Position numbers and translations under genes: made by a program
Part shown: positions 27,212 through 35,785 of the stretch, piece by piece
How positions within the stretch are numbered: position 1 is the first letter of the stretch
How the letters are laid out: every line of letters begins with the position of its first letter
Notes under the pieces: model-generated
Databases searched by the model: none
Seen by the model: the letters and a program-made list of their open reading frames with translations, nothing else
What the model was told of the DNA's origin: nothing
Assembly (NCBI RefSeq): GCF_000152785.1
Contig: NZ_CH672414.1
Coordinates: forward strand, 1,543,154 to 1,607,153
From: Yoonia vestfoldensis SKA53
Lineage (GTDB): Bacteria > Pseudomonadota > Alphaproteobacteria > Rhodobacterales > Rhodobacteraceae
Direction: 5' to 3'
DNA: 64,000 nucleotides

Positions 27212-27703
27212 CTATTTGATGTTCCCAGCGGCCAGTTTTGCAATGTTTGGCATACCGGATTTCACCTGCCGCGTCGCAAAATAGGTCATGTAGCGGTCAA
27301 TGCCGAGATCTTCGGCAAGAAACTCTTCCATAAGACTTTGAAATGCCGACAGACTTGGGCTGATTACTTCCATGATGTAATCGACACCGCCGCCCGTGGC
27401 GATGCAATCAATTATCTCATCGCGACTGTTTATGAACGCCTCAAAGCGGTCAAAGTCGGCTTTCCTGTGGCGACTGAGCGAAACAGTGACGATCACCTTT
27501 GCGAAATCAGCCAGCTGTCCCAGCGCAATGTCGGCATGATAGCCGCGGATGTATCCCGCCGCCTTCAACCGACTTAGCCGCGCCAAGCAGGGCGTCGCCG
27601 AAAGGCAGCAAATCTCGGCCAACCGAGCCTTGCTCAATTGTCCGTGTTTTTGAAGCGCACCGAGAATGCGGATGTCTGCTGCATCAAGTGCAAGTCGTTT
27701 CAT
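27212..27703 (-). CDS. Lrp/AsnC-family transcriptional regulator
   Basis: 163 residues: an N-terminal helix-turn-helix (LDAADIRILGALQKHGQLSK, EICCLSATPCLARLSRLKAAG) and a C-terminal RAM ligand-binding domain (FAKVIVTVSLSRH, GGVDYIMEVISPSLSAFQSL). It lies directly upstream of, and in the same direction as, the dmdA-like gene with a 165-base gap, so it may autoregulate and control that operon in response to an amino acid or sulfur metabolite. Confidence 0.85.
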   Translation of the reverse strand: MKRLALDAADIRILGALQKHGQLSKARLAEICCLSATPCLARLSRLKAAGYIRGYHADIALGQLADFAKVIVTVSLSRHRKADFDRFEAFINSRDEIIDCIATGGGVDYIMEVISPSLSAFQSLMEEFLAEDLGIDRYMTYFATRQVKSGMPNIAKLAAGNIK

Positions 27704-27921
27704 TTCAGGTGTCCATACGTTCTCGGGAAAGGGCGGATTGCGTCTCTTGCGCTATCGTAACCTTGACCATGTGGATAAAAGGCCCGCTTTACGACAAATA
27801 TCAACGCTTTAACGCCCAACAGCCCAGCGTCACTGAAAAATCAATATGATCCGCCGGATCCTGGGGGCAAACGCGCGCATGCGCAGCGCGCCCCTTGATG
27901 CTCTGCGAAAGGGCGATGGTA

Positions 27922-28479
27922 TTATTGCGCGCTCAGACCATCGTGATAACTTGTATCGAGAAACTCATCGATGATTACACTCATGAGTTCCGTCTTGGAT
28001 CCGACCCCGATCTTGCGGAAAATAGATGTCGACTGTGCCTTGATGGTCCCTTGTGCGGTATTCCGAGCGGCAGCAATGTCGGCGACGCTAAGACCGCGAA
28101 TGATCAGCAAAGTGACATCACGTTCCGCCGCAGTCAGGCTCCATTCTTTGAATTTGTCGCGCAACACTTCGTCGAAGTTACCACGCAGCATGTGGATCGT
28201 TTCCTTGCTGGATTCTGCCTCTACTTGCAGAAGGCGCAAATACTGCCGGAGCGTGATCACCGCATATCCCAGCCCAAGTACCGCCACGGTTTCAAATATC
28301 AGGTGAACCAATTCTGCCGATGCATAAGACATGCCCGCCTGAAGATGCATGGCAACATCGGCAACCACATCAAACCCAAAGAAGGCCATGCAGGACAGAA
28401 GAACTGCCATTCCCAGAAAAACCGCCCGCCGTCTTGCAGCGCGGCGGCCTGATATCGGCGATCTGGGCAACGTGTCCAC
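27922..28479 (-). CDS. Membrane-anchored LuxR-type regulator
   Basis: 185 residues, GTG start. Residues about 20-85 hold two membrane segments (VFLGMAVLLSCMAFFGFDVV and LIFETVAVLGLGYAVITL). Residues 85-115 form a charged helical linker, and about 115-180 are a LuxR/GerE DNA-binding domain (LTAAERDVTLLIIRGLSVAD, GTIKAQSTSIFRKIGV). It has no phosphoacceptor domain, so sensing must occur through the membrane or periplasmic loop. It is divergent, 188 bases apart, from a secreted PepSY-like acidic protein, its probable partner or target. Confidence 0.8.
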   Translation of the reverse strand: MDTLPRSPISGRRAARRRAVFLGMAVLLSCMAFFGFDVVADVAMHLQAGMSYASAELVHLIFETVAVLGLGYAVITLRQYLRLLQVEAESSKETIHMLRGNFDEVLRDKFKEWSLTAAERDVTLLIIRGLSVADIAAARNTAQGTIKAQSTSIFRKIGVGSKTELMSVIIDEFLDTSYHDGLSAQ

Positions 28480-28666
28480 TTTTTGGCCTTTTCTGCTTTG
28501 TATGACTTTAGTTTATGTTGGCAAAACAGCCCCAATGCAAGCCTGCGTCCAATAGGAACTTACCCGGTCTTCGATCACCTTAGCTCCATCGCCAAGCCCG
28601 GGTCGGCAGATAGCAGACGGCTCGGAGCGGACAATGAAGCCAACATCCGACGTAAAGGGATCGAAA

Positions 28667-29242
28667 ATGACAAAACTGAAAATGACCTCCGCCCTGTTCT
28701 CATTCGCAATGATGGCAAGCCCAGCGCTTGCACAAGACTTTGTGGATGCCAAAATCCAAGAATTGTTTGCCCAAGGCTATACACATTTCGAGGTGTCGCG
28801 CGGCTTTCTACGCACTGAAATTGAAGCCTATGGACCGAGTTTCAGCAAGCTGGAAGTCAGGCTGTCCAACGCTGACGGTTCTGTTGTCAGCCAACGATCT
28901 GAAACTGAAAGCCAGGCCGAATATGAAGACAATATTCGCGAGATTGCCCGGCAGAACAGCAATGTCAGGGAAGATCGCGACGACAACGATGATAATAATC
29001 GTGATGATGACCGCGGCGACGACCAGAATGACGACCGCTATGATGGCCGCGATGACGATCGGAATGACGGCGGGAATGATGATCGTGACGATGATCGGAA
29101 TGACGGTTATGATAATGATCGGAATGACGATCATGATGATGACCGGAATGACGATCATGACGATGACCGGAATGACGATCATGACGATGACCGGAATGAC
29201 GATCATGACGATGATCGGAATGACGATCGTGACGATGATTGA
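28667..29242 (+). CDS. Secreted PepSY-like protein with an Asp/Arg/Asn repeat tail
   Basis: Start at the ATG at 28667 (GGGA six bases upstream; 28634 is less likely), giving 191 residues. A signal peptide (MTKLKMTSALFSFAMMASPALAQ) is followed by a PepSY-like module of about 75 residues (QELFAQGYTHFEVSRGFLRT). From about residue 100 to the end it is almost only D, R, N, H and G, built on the eight-residue unit RNDDHDDD, four identical copies near the end. The tail is strongly acidic and may bind Ca2+ or other cations. Repeat DNA may vary in copy number. Confidence 0.78.
   Translation: MTKLKMTSALFSFAMMASPALAQDFVDAKIQELFAQGYTHFEVSRGFLRTEIEAYGPSFSKLEVRLSNADGSVVSQRSETESQAEYEDNIREIARQNSNVREDRDDNDDNNRDDDRGDDQNDDRYDGRDDDRNDGGNDDRDDDRNDGYDNDRNDDHDDDRNDDHDDDRNDDHDDDRNDDHDDDRNDDRDDD
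29020..29242. repeat. Tandem 24-base repeats encoding RNDDHDDD
   Basis: Units of about 24 bases (CGGAATGACGATCATGACGA and TGAC) repeat nearly perfectly from about 29120 to 29235; less regular copies extend left to about 29020. The purine-rich order leaves other frames on both strands open through the array, which creates false open frames. Slippage could change the length of the acidic tail in steps of eight residues without a frameshift. Confidence 0.85.
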
Positions 29243-29606
29243 TTTCTAAACGACCAACGCTTTCCGGTAGCCAAAAACCTTACGGAAGGTGATCGTGGCG
29301 AACCGATCCGCGCGGTCATCGCTGCCTGAATGGCTTGCTTCGTATTTGTCAGAGACCATCACATCAATGAAAAACGTTGGTCTCTGACAGAATACAAATT
29401 CCCAAATCACCCGTCACCTGCGATCCGTGCGTAACATGCACGGGGTTTTCACACATCAGGCCGATTGTGAAACGCAGGCGGCAGGCGCGATCATGGCCAT
29501 CGCGACAGCCACGCTTAATCCGGATGTAACGGCCCGTTCGATAAAATCGGGCTGCTTCAGATCAGTGGCCAAGACAATGACCGCACCTGTGAAAATACCG
29601 GACGTC
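29243..29606. other. Intergenic stretch between convergent genes
   Basis: About 360 bases after the acidic-repeat gene and before the 3' end of the leftward dehydratase gene. The only structure seen is a long inverted repeat at 29342-29395. No coding remnant was recognised. Confidence 0.5.
29342..29395. repeat. 17/18-bp inverted repeat with a 19-base spacer
   Basis: GTATTTGTCAGAGACCA (29342-29358) and TGGTCTCTGACAGAATAC (29378-29395) are inverted copies with a single-base bulge. It lies between convergent genes, so a bidirectional terminator is the simplest reading, but the T-runs are missing and GC is moderate. Two facing transposon ends or a small MITE-like scar are alternatives. Confidence 0.55.
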
Positions 29607-31490
29607 TCAGGTCCGAAACTTGTTATGTGGGGCAAAGCCGGATGGCGTGGCGTCACGGGGATTGCGGACCCAAACAGTGCGATGCGGGTGCAAACCCGCC
29701 CCGTTGATCGCGGGGACCGCCATATGCCTTGCGCGTTGCAACAAGCGTGTGTCAGCGGCAGGCAAACTGGGGTGAAACCCGCCATTGCTTGCGACGGCAT
29801 CATCCCAAGCGCGCTTGCGCGCAGCGAGAATGTCCGGGTCATTCAATGGCGTGCAGTTGATCTGATTAATATTGAGATCAACCAGAATTTCATCGCCATT
29901 CTCGACAAAAGCAATCGGTCCGCCGAGCGCGGCTTCAGGCCCCACATGGCCGATCACCAGACCAATCGAACCGCCAGAAAACCGTGCATCCGTCATCAGT
30001 GCGACAACAATACCGCGCTCGCGGCACAATGTTGTAATGCGTGCAGTCGGATCCAGCATTTCAGGCATCCCCGGTGCGCCGCTTGGGCCTTCATATCGGA
30101 CAATGATCATGTCGTTGTCCTGCAACACCTCGGGGGTCTGGTCCAACAGATCCAACAGGGATTGCTGACCGTCAAACACACGAGCCTTGCCGCGGAACAG
30201 GTTGTTTTCCAGTCCACCTTCGACGCCAGCCAGCTTCAGGATAGCTGAAAAGTCAGGTGACAGGTTACCGCCAAGCATCCGTAGACCACCTGTCGGCTTG
30301 AAAGGTGCTTTTACGGAATAAATAACATCGCCATCGGCCTGTTTTGCGCCAAGACGGGCGACCTGTTCAGCCAATGTTTCGCCTGTACAGGTCATTGTTT
30401 CGCCGTTCAGCAGACCCGCTTCTAGCAATTCGCGCACGATAACCTGCACACCGCCGACCTGATCAATATCGACCATGGAATATTTGCCATAAGGCCGTGC
30501 ATTGGTCAGGACCGGAACAACATGTTGCGACAGGTGATTAAACTCCTCCGGCGTCATGATGTCTTTCCAAAATTCGGCAAAGCCTGCGGCGCGGGCAATC
30601 TCTGGCGCGTGCAACAGCGCGTTCGTTGACCCGCCGATCGCCATCGCGACAATCGTTGCATTGCGCAAGGAATCTCGTCCAACGATATCGCGGGGCCTCA
30701 GATCCGTTTCGATCATCTTGGCAAGCAATGTGACCAGTTCATCAGGGAACTCTGTCAACCGGCGTGCATCATCGGACGGTGGTGCCACCATGTGCAAAGG
30801 CTGCATCCCAAGCACACCAATAAACGTTTGCATGGTGTTGTATGTGAACATACCGCCACAGCTGCCAAAGCCTGGGCACGCATGACAGGCGATGTGATGG
30901 CGATATTCAGGGTCTGGATGCCCTGCTGCCTGGAAAGCGGTAACGATATCCAGCTTTTCACCGGTTTTGGGATCAACACCGGGATGAATTGGACCATCAG
31001 ACATGATGATCGACGGCAGGTTATGTTCAAGCATCGCTGCAAGCGTGCCGACAGGTGGTTTATCGCATGCAACAACCGCAATGGTGCCTGCCAGTCCGGT
31101 CGCGCTGAAATGTTCGCACAAAGCGTCTTGGGTGACTTCACGTCCGATCAGCGAGTAGCGCATTTCCGGTGTGCCATTGCGCATGCCATCTGATGTCGCG
31201 ATGGTGAATTCTGGCTGAACCAACCTGAACCGGAGCTGATCTGGCCCCGTTCCGATCCGTGACCGAAAGGCTTCGTGGATCGCCTCGACCTTGGCCGCAA
31301 CCCCCAGATAGCATTGGCTATCGCCTTTGGTCCCAACGACGCCTACCGAAGGCTCATGAATAAGAGCCGGATCAGTGCCGATCTCTTTGGCAAGGCCAAG
31401 TGTTTGGGTGGATCGCCCGGGGTGACGATCAATCAGAACTGCGTTTGGGTTGGTCAATGCGGCCTCTTTCCAGTTTTTTTGCTGAGGCAT
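29607..31490 (-). CDS. IlvD/Edd-family dehydratase
   Basis: 627 residues; an Fe-S-dependent dehydratase of dihydroxy-acids or sugar acids. Cluster cysteines are visible in VVACDKPPVGT and ACHACPGFGSCGG, and the catalytic-serine region is DARFSGGSIGLVIGHVGPEA. Length and an N-terminus with RHPGRSTQTLGLAKEIG differ from standard biosynthetic IlvD (about 560-575 residues) and fit the sugar-acid or uncharacterised branch better. There is no operon partner, so the substrate is undetermined. Confidence 0.8.
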   Translation of the reverse strand: MPQQKNWKEAALTNPNAVLIDRHPGRSTQTLGLAKEIGTDPALIHEPSVGVVGTKGDSQCYLGVAAKVEAIHEAFRSRIGTGPDQLRFRLVQPEFTIATSDGMRNGTPEMRYSLIGREVTQDALCEHFSATGLAGTIAVVACDKPPVGTLAAMLEHNLPSIIMSDGPIHPGVDPKTGEKLDIVTAFQAAGHPDPEYRHHIACHACPGFGSCGGMFTYNTMQTFIGVLGMQPLHMVAPPSDDARRLTEFPDELVTLLAKMIETDLRPRDIVGRDSLRNATIVAMAIGGSTNALLHAPEIARAAGFAEFWKDIMTPEEFNHLSQHVVPVLTNARPYGKYSMVDIDQVGGVQVIVRELLEAGLLNGETMTCTGETLAEQVARLGAKQADGDVIYSVKAPFKPTGGLRMLGGNLSPDFSAILKLAGVEGGLENNLFRGKARVFDGQQSLLDLLDQTPEVLQDNDMIIVRYEGPSGAPGMPEMLDPTARITTLCRERGIVVALMTDARFSGGSIGLVIGHVGPEAALGGPIAFVENGDEILVDLNINQINCTPLNDPDILAARKRAWDDAVASNGGFHPSLPAADTRLLQRARHMAVPAINGAGLHPHRTVWVRNPRDATPSGFAPHNKFRT

Positions 31491-31790
31491 TCAACCGTCA
31501 GCGCACAATAAGTGAATCAAAGTATAATTTATTTAAACGTAAAGCTTGAAACTGACCACCACCATCAAGTTCTGCTGCGGCATGATGCCCGCTGGCTTTG
31601 CACGGCGGTCGGCATTGATGCTGCTGCTTGCTCATTGAATGCTCCGAACCTGAGATTGCCAAAGGCGTGTCGAACGGCGACCAATACCCCTGTGCTGCCA
31701 AAGTCTTTTCAATCGCTTGACCTTTGCGATGCAAAGCCGCCGATCCAGCGGCCTTGGGAAACATGCCGCATGTTCCGTTGCGCATCGGCT
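31491..31790. other. Intergenic stretch without a supported gene
   Basis: Exactly 300 bases between two leftward genes. A - strand open frame at 31498-31827 overlaps the end of the SbtA-like gene and has no recognisable content. The GC content appears to rise from this point rightward. Confidence 0.4.
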
Positions 31791-32849
31791 TCATCCTGAA
31801 ATCACCAGCTCTGCCAATGCAATCCAAAGTGGGATCAACAGGATCGCGGTGGGTGTGCCCAGTGCGGTCGATGTGCCGACATAAGCAGAGGAATTTGCTT
31901 CTGGTAGGGCTGCACGCAGTGTTGGTGGCCCCGATATATCAGAGCTTGATGACGCCATGACGGCAAGAAGCACAACACCACCTGCAGAAAACCCTGTTAG
32001 ATGATGAGCGGCCATCCCGACCCCAAAACCGATGAACCCATGGATCAAAGGTGCGGTCAGACCGTAAAAAACATAAACATGGGCAACCTTGCGCAACGCG
32101 GACAGGCGGCTCCATGCCTCCATTCCCATGATCATCATCAGGATCGACAACAGCCCCCGGAACAGGGGTTCGTAGAAACTGTGATAGACCACATCAGGCC
32201 GCGCCAGAAACCCGATGGCCAGCCCCGCAAGCATTGCCGAAATCGCAGGGCTGCGGCAGGTATCCACAAGGATGTGACGTACCAGCGACCCCTGCTCTAC
32301 GGCCACCCCGCCTTGGCCCGCGTGCAGCGCCAATGCGCCACCGCCCTGCACCGCCAGACCGCTGTTGCGCGCTGCTGCCAGACGCGCCAGCAGGATCGCC
32401 GTCACCAGTGCCGCTATGTCCATGAACGGGTAAAGCGCGCCGATATACGCCTCATATTCCTGGCCGCTGTCATCCAGCATCACCATGCCCGCCGCAAGCG
32501 TCGATGCCGATACCGCCCCGAACAACCCCGCCGTTGCAAGACCGTCAACCTGCGACACCCCACGCAACCGCGCCAGTGTCAAACCGCCCAGCCAGACGAT
32601 CAGCACCCCGACAACGACCGCCCCCAAAGCAGGCACGATCAGCGTCATCGGTTCGGCCTCGCGGATCGCGATCCCCGCGCCCAGCCCAACCTTCAACAAA
32701 AGCAGGATCACGATGAACTGATACACGGGCGCGGGTATTTCAAACTTGCTGCCAAGCGCTGCCAGCACCATCCCTGCGATCAGAAAGGACAGGGTCGGTT
32801 TTTGTAATTGTTCCAGAAAGCTGCTGATGATCGTCCAGATAACATCCAT
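31791..32849 (-). CDS. SbtA-like sodium-dependent bicarbonate transporter family permease
   Basis: 352 residues with about ten membrane segments arranged as two related halves. KPTLSFLIAGMVLAALGSKF at the N-terminus and GLFGAVSASTLAAGMVMLDD and FLLAVMASSSSDISGPPTLR-like blocks match the SbtA family, which in cyanobacteria takes up bicarbonate with sodium. No separate SbtB (PII-like) gene is adjacent. It is divergent from a LysR regulator. In a heterotroph it may support anaplerotic CO2 fixation; the substrate is inferred from family only. Confidence 0.75.
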   Translation of the reverse strand: MDVIWTIISSFLEQLQKPTLSFLIAGMVLAALGSKFEIPAPVYQFIVILLLLKVGLGAGIAIREAEPMTLIVPALGAVVVGVLIVWLGGLTLARLRGVSQVDGLATAGLFGAVSASTLAAGMVMLDDSGQEYEAYIGALYPFMDIAALVTAILLARLAAARNSGLAVQGGGALALHAGQGGVAVEQGSLVRHILVDTCRSPAISAMLAGLAIGFLARPDVVYHSFYEPLFRGLLSILMMIMGMEAWSRLSALRKVAHVYVFYGLTAPLIHGFIGFGVGMAAHHLTGFSAGGVVLLAVMASSSSDISGPPTLRAALPEANSSAYVGTSTALGTPTAILLIPLWIALAELVISG

Positions 32850-32944
32850 GGCGGAATCTCCTTTGTGGCGCTTGGGGCAGAGCTAAAGCCAGAGGATTTG
32901 AAATAAAAATATATCTTTGCTATGTATTCATTCTATAATACAGA

Positions 32945-33826
32945 ATGATAAACCGCCTGAACTATCACCACCTGCGCTATTTTCACGAGGTCGCCCGCGA
33001 AGGTCACCTCGGGCAGGCTGCCGACCGTCTGAATATCGCGCAATCCGCGCTTTCGGTGCAGATCAAGCAACTTGAGGAACGGCTGGGCTTTGACCTGTTC
33101 GATAGGGTCGGCCGCAAACTGGTGCTGACAGAGGCCGGGCGCATCGCACTTGACCATGCCGAACGGATTTTCTCGACCGGCGATGAATTGCTGGCCGCCC
33201 TCGCGCAAAGTGGCCCCAGTGATCCACCGTTGCGGATCGGTGCGCTCTCGACCTTGTCGCGCAATTTCCAGCTGCAATTCCTTGCCCCTTTGCTAAAGCC
33301 AGGTGCCTGCGCATTTTCGCTCAAATCGGGCAGCTTGCGGCCTTTGCTGGCCGATTTGGAAAACCTTGCGCTTGATGTCGTACTGACAACGCAGGTTCCG
33401 CCCACGGGCGAAGGTCTGGTGCTGGCCGCGCAAAAGATTGCTGAACAACCTGTTCGCCTGCATGGTCGGCCAGATCACCTGCACCATGCCAGCCTTGCCG
33501 ATCTTCTGGCCCAAGAACCGCTAATCCTGCCGACAGAGGATGTGATCCGCACAGGATTTGAAAATCTGGTCACAGCCCTTGGTGTGCAGCCGCGCATCGT
33601 TGCCCATGTCGATGATATGGCGATGGTGCGGCTGCTGGCCCGCGCAGGTTTGGGTCTTGCTATCGCCCCCACCGTGGTCGTGGCTGATGAGCTGGCCAGC
33701 GGGATGTTGGCCACCGCCCCATTTGATCTTGGCATAACAGAGCCATTTTTCGCCGTCACATTGCCGCGCAAGTTTCCGCACCCCGCGCTGGCCGGACTGT
33801 TGCGTGGCCTGGCTGGCGTGGCCTAG
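32945..33826 (+). CDS. LysR-family regulator divergent from the SbtA-like gene
   Basis: 293 residues with an N-terminal helix-turn-helix (INRLNYHHLRYFHEVAREGH, LNIAQSALSVQIKQLEERLG) resembling the NhaR/CynR side of the family, then an effector domain. The short (95-base) AT-rich divergent spacer to the SbtA-like gene makes it the likely regulator of that transporter. GC content is clearly higher than for the LysR gene at 11612. Confidence 0.83.
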   Translation: MINRLNYHHLRYFHEVAREGHLGQAADRLNIAQSALSVQIKQLEERLGFDLFDRVGRKLVLTEAGRIALDHAERIFSTGDELLAALAQSGPSDPPLRIGALSTLSRNFQLQFLAPLLKPGACAFSLKSGSLRPLLADLENLALDVVLTTQVPPTGEGLVLAAQKIAEQPVRLHGRPDHLHHASLADLLAQEPLILPTEDVIRTGFENLVTALGVQPRIVAHVDDMAMVRLLARAGLGLAIAPTVVVADELASGMLATAPFDLGITEPFFAVTLPRKFPHPALAGLLRGLAGVA

Positions 33827-33969
33827 GCGTGATGGCTGGCACCGCTGTCAGCGACGCGTGATGCTGACGTGGCTGCTGGTCGTGACGACACTCATCCGCG
33901 TTTCGCGAATGCCATCACCAATCGCACTTCCGACTGGACGCATGTGAAACGACATCCTAAGCGTAATGC

Positions 33970-34917
33970 ATGACCGACACTTCCTTATCAACGCCATCCA
34001 CGGACCGCATCCTTGCCGGTGTCGCCCTCATGTTGGGGTTTTGCGTGACGGCGCCATTATTGGATGTCGCGGCAAAGCTGGCAGCAGATAGCGTCCCGGT
34101 CGGACAAATCACCGCTGCGCGCTTTATCGGGCAATGCGCGCTGATGGCGCCGTTTGTCTGGATCATGGGGCTATCGTTGCGGGTTGCACACGGCCTATGG
34201 CTTGCGCTGGTGTTTCGCGCGGTGCTTTTGCTGGTCTCGACCTTTTGCTTCATCGCTGCCATCAGCGTGATGCCGCTGGCCGATGCGCTGGCGATCGTGT
34301 TCGTGGCACCTTTCATCGTACTGCTGGTTGGGAAATATTATTTTGGCGAAGACGTCGGGCCGCGCCGTGTCTGGGCCGCATTGGTCGGATTTATCGGCGT
34401 CTTGCTGGTCATTCAGCCAAGCTTTGCGGCATTTGGAGCGGTGGCCTTGTTTCCCCTCGGCACGGCCGTGGGATTTGCGTTCTATATCCTTGTGACGCGC
34501 GGACTGTCACGCCGGATGCATCCTGTGACGTTGCAATTCCACACTGGCCTGATCGCCAGCCTGATGTGCCTGCCGGTGATGGTGCTGGCCCAAGGAACAG
34601 GATCGTCACTGCTTGATCCGGTCTGGCCCGAAGGGATTGCATGGCTTTGGCTATTCGGGGTCGGATTCTTTGCGACGATCAGCCATATCATGATGACCTA
34701 TGCGCTGTCATTGGCACCGTCGGCCACGCTCGCCCCTTTACAATATCTGGAACTGCCGGTCGCCACTTTGCTGGGCTATCTGGTGTTCAGCGATTTCCCC
34801 AATGCTCTGACGCTGACCGGCATCACGATCATCATCGGCGCGGGCCTCTATATGATCCATCGTGAAAGGGTCACCGCCAGCCAATTGGTAAGCGCCCGCG
34901 CAGCACCACCAATCTGA
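33970..34917 (+). CDS. DMT-superfamily (EamA) transporter
   Basis: 315 residues with ten membrane segments in two EamA repeats (residues about 17-145 and 155-298). The first repeat includes VPVGQITAARFIGQCALMAP and the second ends LGYLVFSDFPNALTLTGITI. It is probably an exporter of a metabolite or amino acid. It is a single gene with no informative neighbours. Confidence 0.83.
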   Translation: MTDTSLSTPSTDRILAGVALMLGFCVTAPLLDVAAKLAADSVPVGQITAARFIGQCALMAPFVWIMGLSLRVAHGLWLALVFRAVLLLVSTFCFIAAISVMPLADALAIVFVAPFIVLLVGKYYFGEDVGPRRVWAALVGFIGVLLVIQPSFAAFGAVALFPLGTAVGFAFYILVTRGLSRRMHPVTLQFHTGLIASLMCLPVMVLAQGTGSSLLDPVWPEGIAWLWLFGVGFFATISHIMMTYALSLAPSATLAPLQYLELPVATLLGYLVFSDFPNALTLTGITIIIGAGLYMIHRERVTASQLVSARAAPPI

Positions 34918-35049
34918 CAAGGCACTGGTCTATTTGGGGCAAGGCAGGTTGTGGCGATGGGTGATGGGCGCTGTGCATGCTGAACAGCCACATCAACAGG
35001 CAGGCGCCAATCCGTTGACCCTGCGGAAATATCACGACCTACGCGCCGG

Positions 35050-35595
35050 TCAAACGGAACTGGTCTGGTGATGGTGTTGCAAGTAGTCCAACATCGTTTC
35101 TGCCGACGACACTGACATCGGCACGCCGGGTGGATTGTCACGCAGCCCCGGCTCGGCGAATAGTTTTTTGATGTCACCATTTTCGACCAGCATAGAATAG
35201 CGCCAGCTGCGCATGCCCATGCCTTGCGCAGACCGATCCACCAGCATGCCCATCTTGCGTGTGAACTCTCCATTGCCATCGGGCAGCATGAACACGCGCT
35301 GGATATTCTGCGATTTGGCCCATTGGAACATGACGAAAGCATCGTTGACGGCCATGCAGACGACGCTGTCCACGCCTTGTGCCACGAATGCATCATAGAG
35401 CCGCTCATACCCTGGCAGGTGGCTTTCCGAACAGGCTGGCGTAAAGGCACCGGGCAAGGCAAAGACCACAACACGTTTTCCTGCGAACACATCGCTGGTC
35501 GAAAGCTGTTTCCATTCAAACGGATTGTCGCCCGCAAGATCGGGGTTGCGCACACGCGTATGAAATACGGCATCTGGCACTGATTGTGGGGTCAT
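35050..35595 (-). CDS. Peroxiredoxin (Prx5/AhpE-like redoxin)
   Basis: 181 residues. The peroxidatic cysteine lies in PGAFTPACSESHLPGYE, the Prx5 signature. No clear resolving cysteine is visible further on, which suggests a one-cysteine mechanism with glutathione/glutaredoxin as reductant. GGAG precedes the ATG. It acts on hydrogen and organic peroxides in the cytoplasm. Confidence 0.88.
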   Translation of the reverse strand: MTPQSVPDAVFHTRVRNPDLAGDNPFEWKQLSTSDVFAGKRVVVFALPGAFTPACSESHLPGYERLYDAFVAQGVDSVVCMAVNDAFVMFQWAKSQNIQRVFMLPDGNGEFTRKMGMLVDRSAQGMGMRSWRYSMLVENGDIKKLFAEPGLRDNPPGVPMSVSSAETMLDYLQHHHQTSSV

Positions 35596-35785
35596 TTTGT
35601 ATTGCTCCGCATCACGTCATTTGCGCTGATTGATACCGTTGTTAAACAAATAGACAACCCCGCCGCTGCGCCATCTTCGGCCAAGACCGGGTTTGGCCCT
35701 GCGCGGTTCGGCCAGCTTTTTTTATCGCGCAAGACGCGGCCAAGAAAATGGCCCTTGGCGACTGGACGGATCGTGTGCCTCAGGA

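Noticed and set aside
28808-29206. Antisense frame rich in Ile/Val (membrane-like)
   Set aside because: Produced by the complement of the Asp/Asn repeat; no start signal and no non-repeat homology.
29020-29242. CRISPR-like array in the acidic gene
   Set aside because: Units are contiguous without spacers and encode a regular peptide repeat.
31498-31827. 109-residue - strand frame
   Set aside because: Overlaps the end of the SbtA-like gene and shows no recognisable content.
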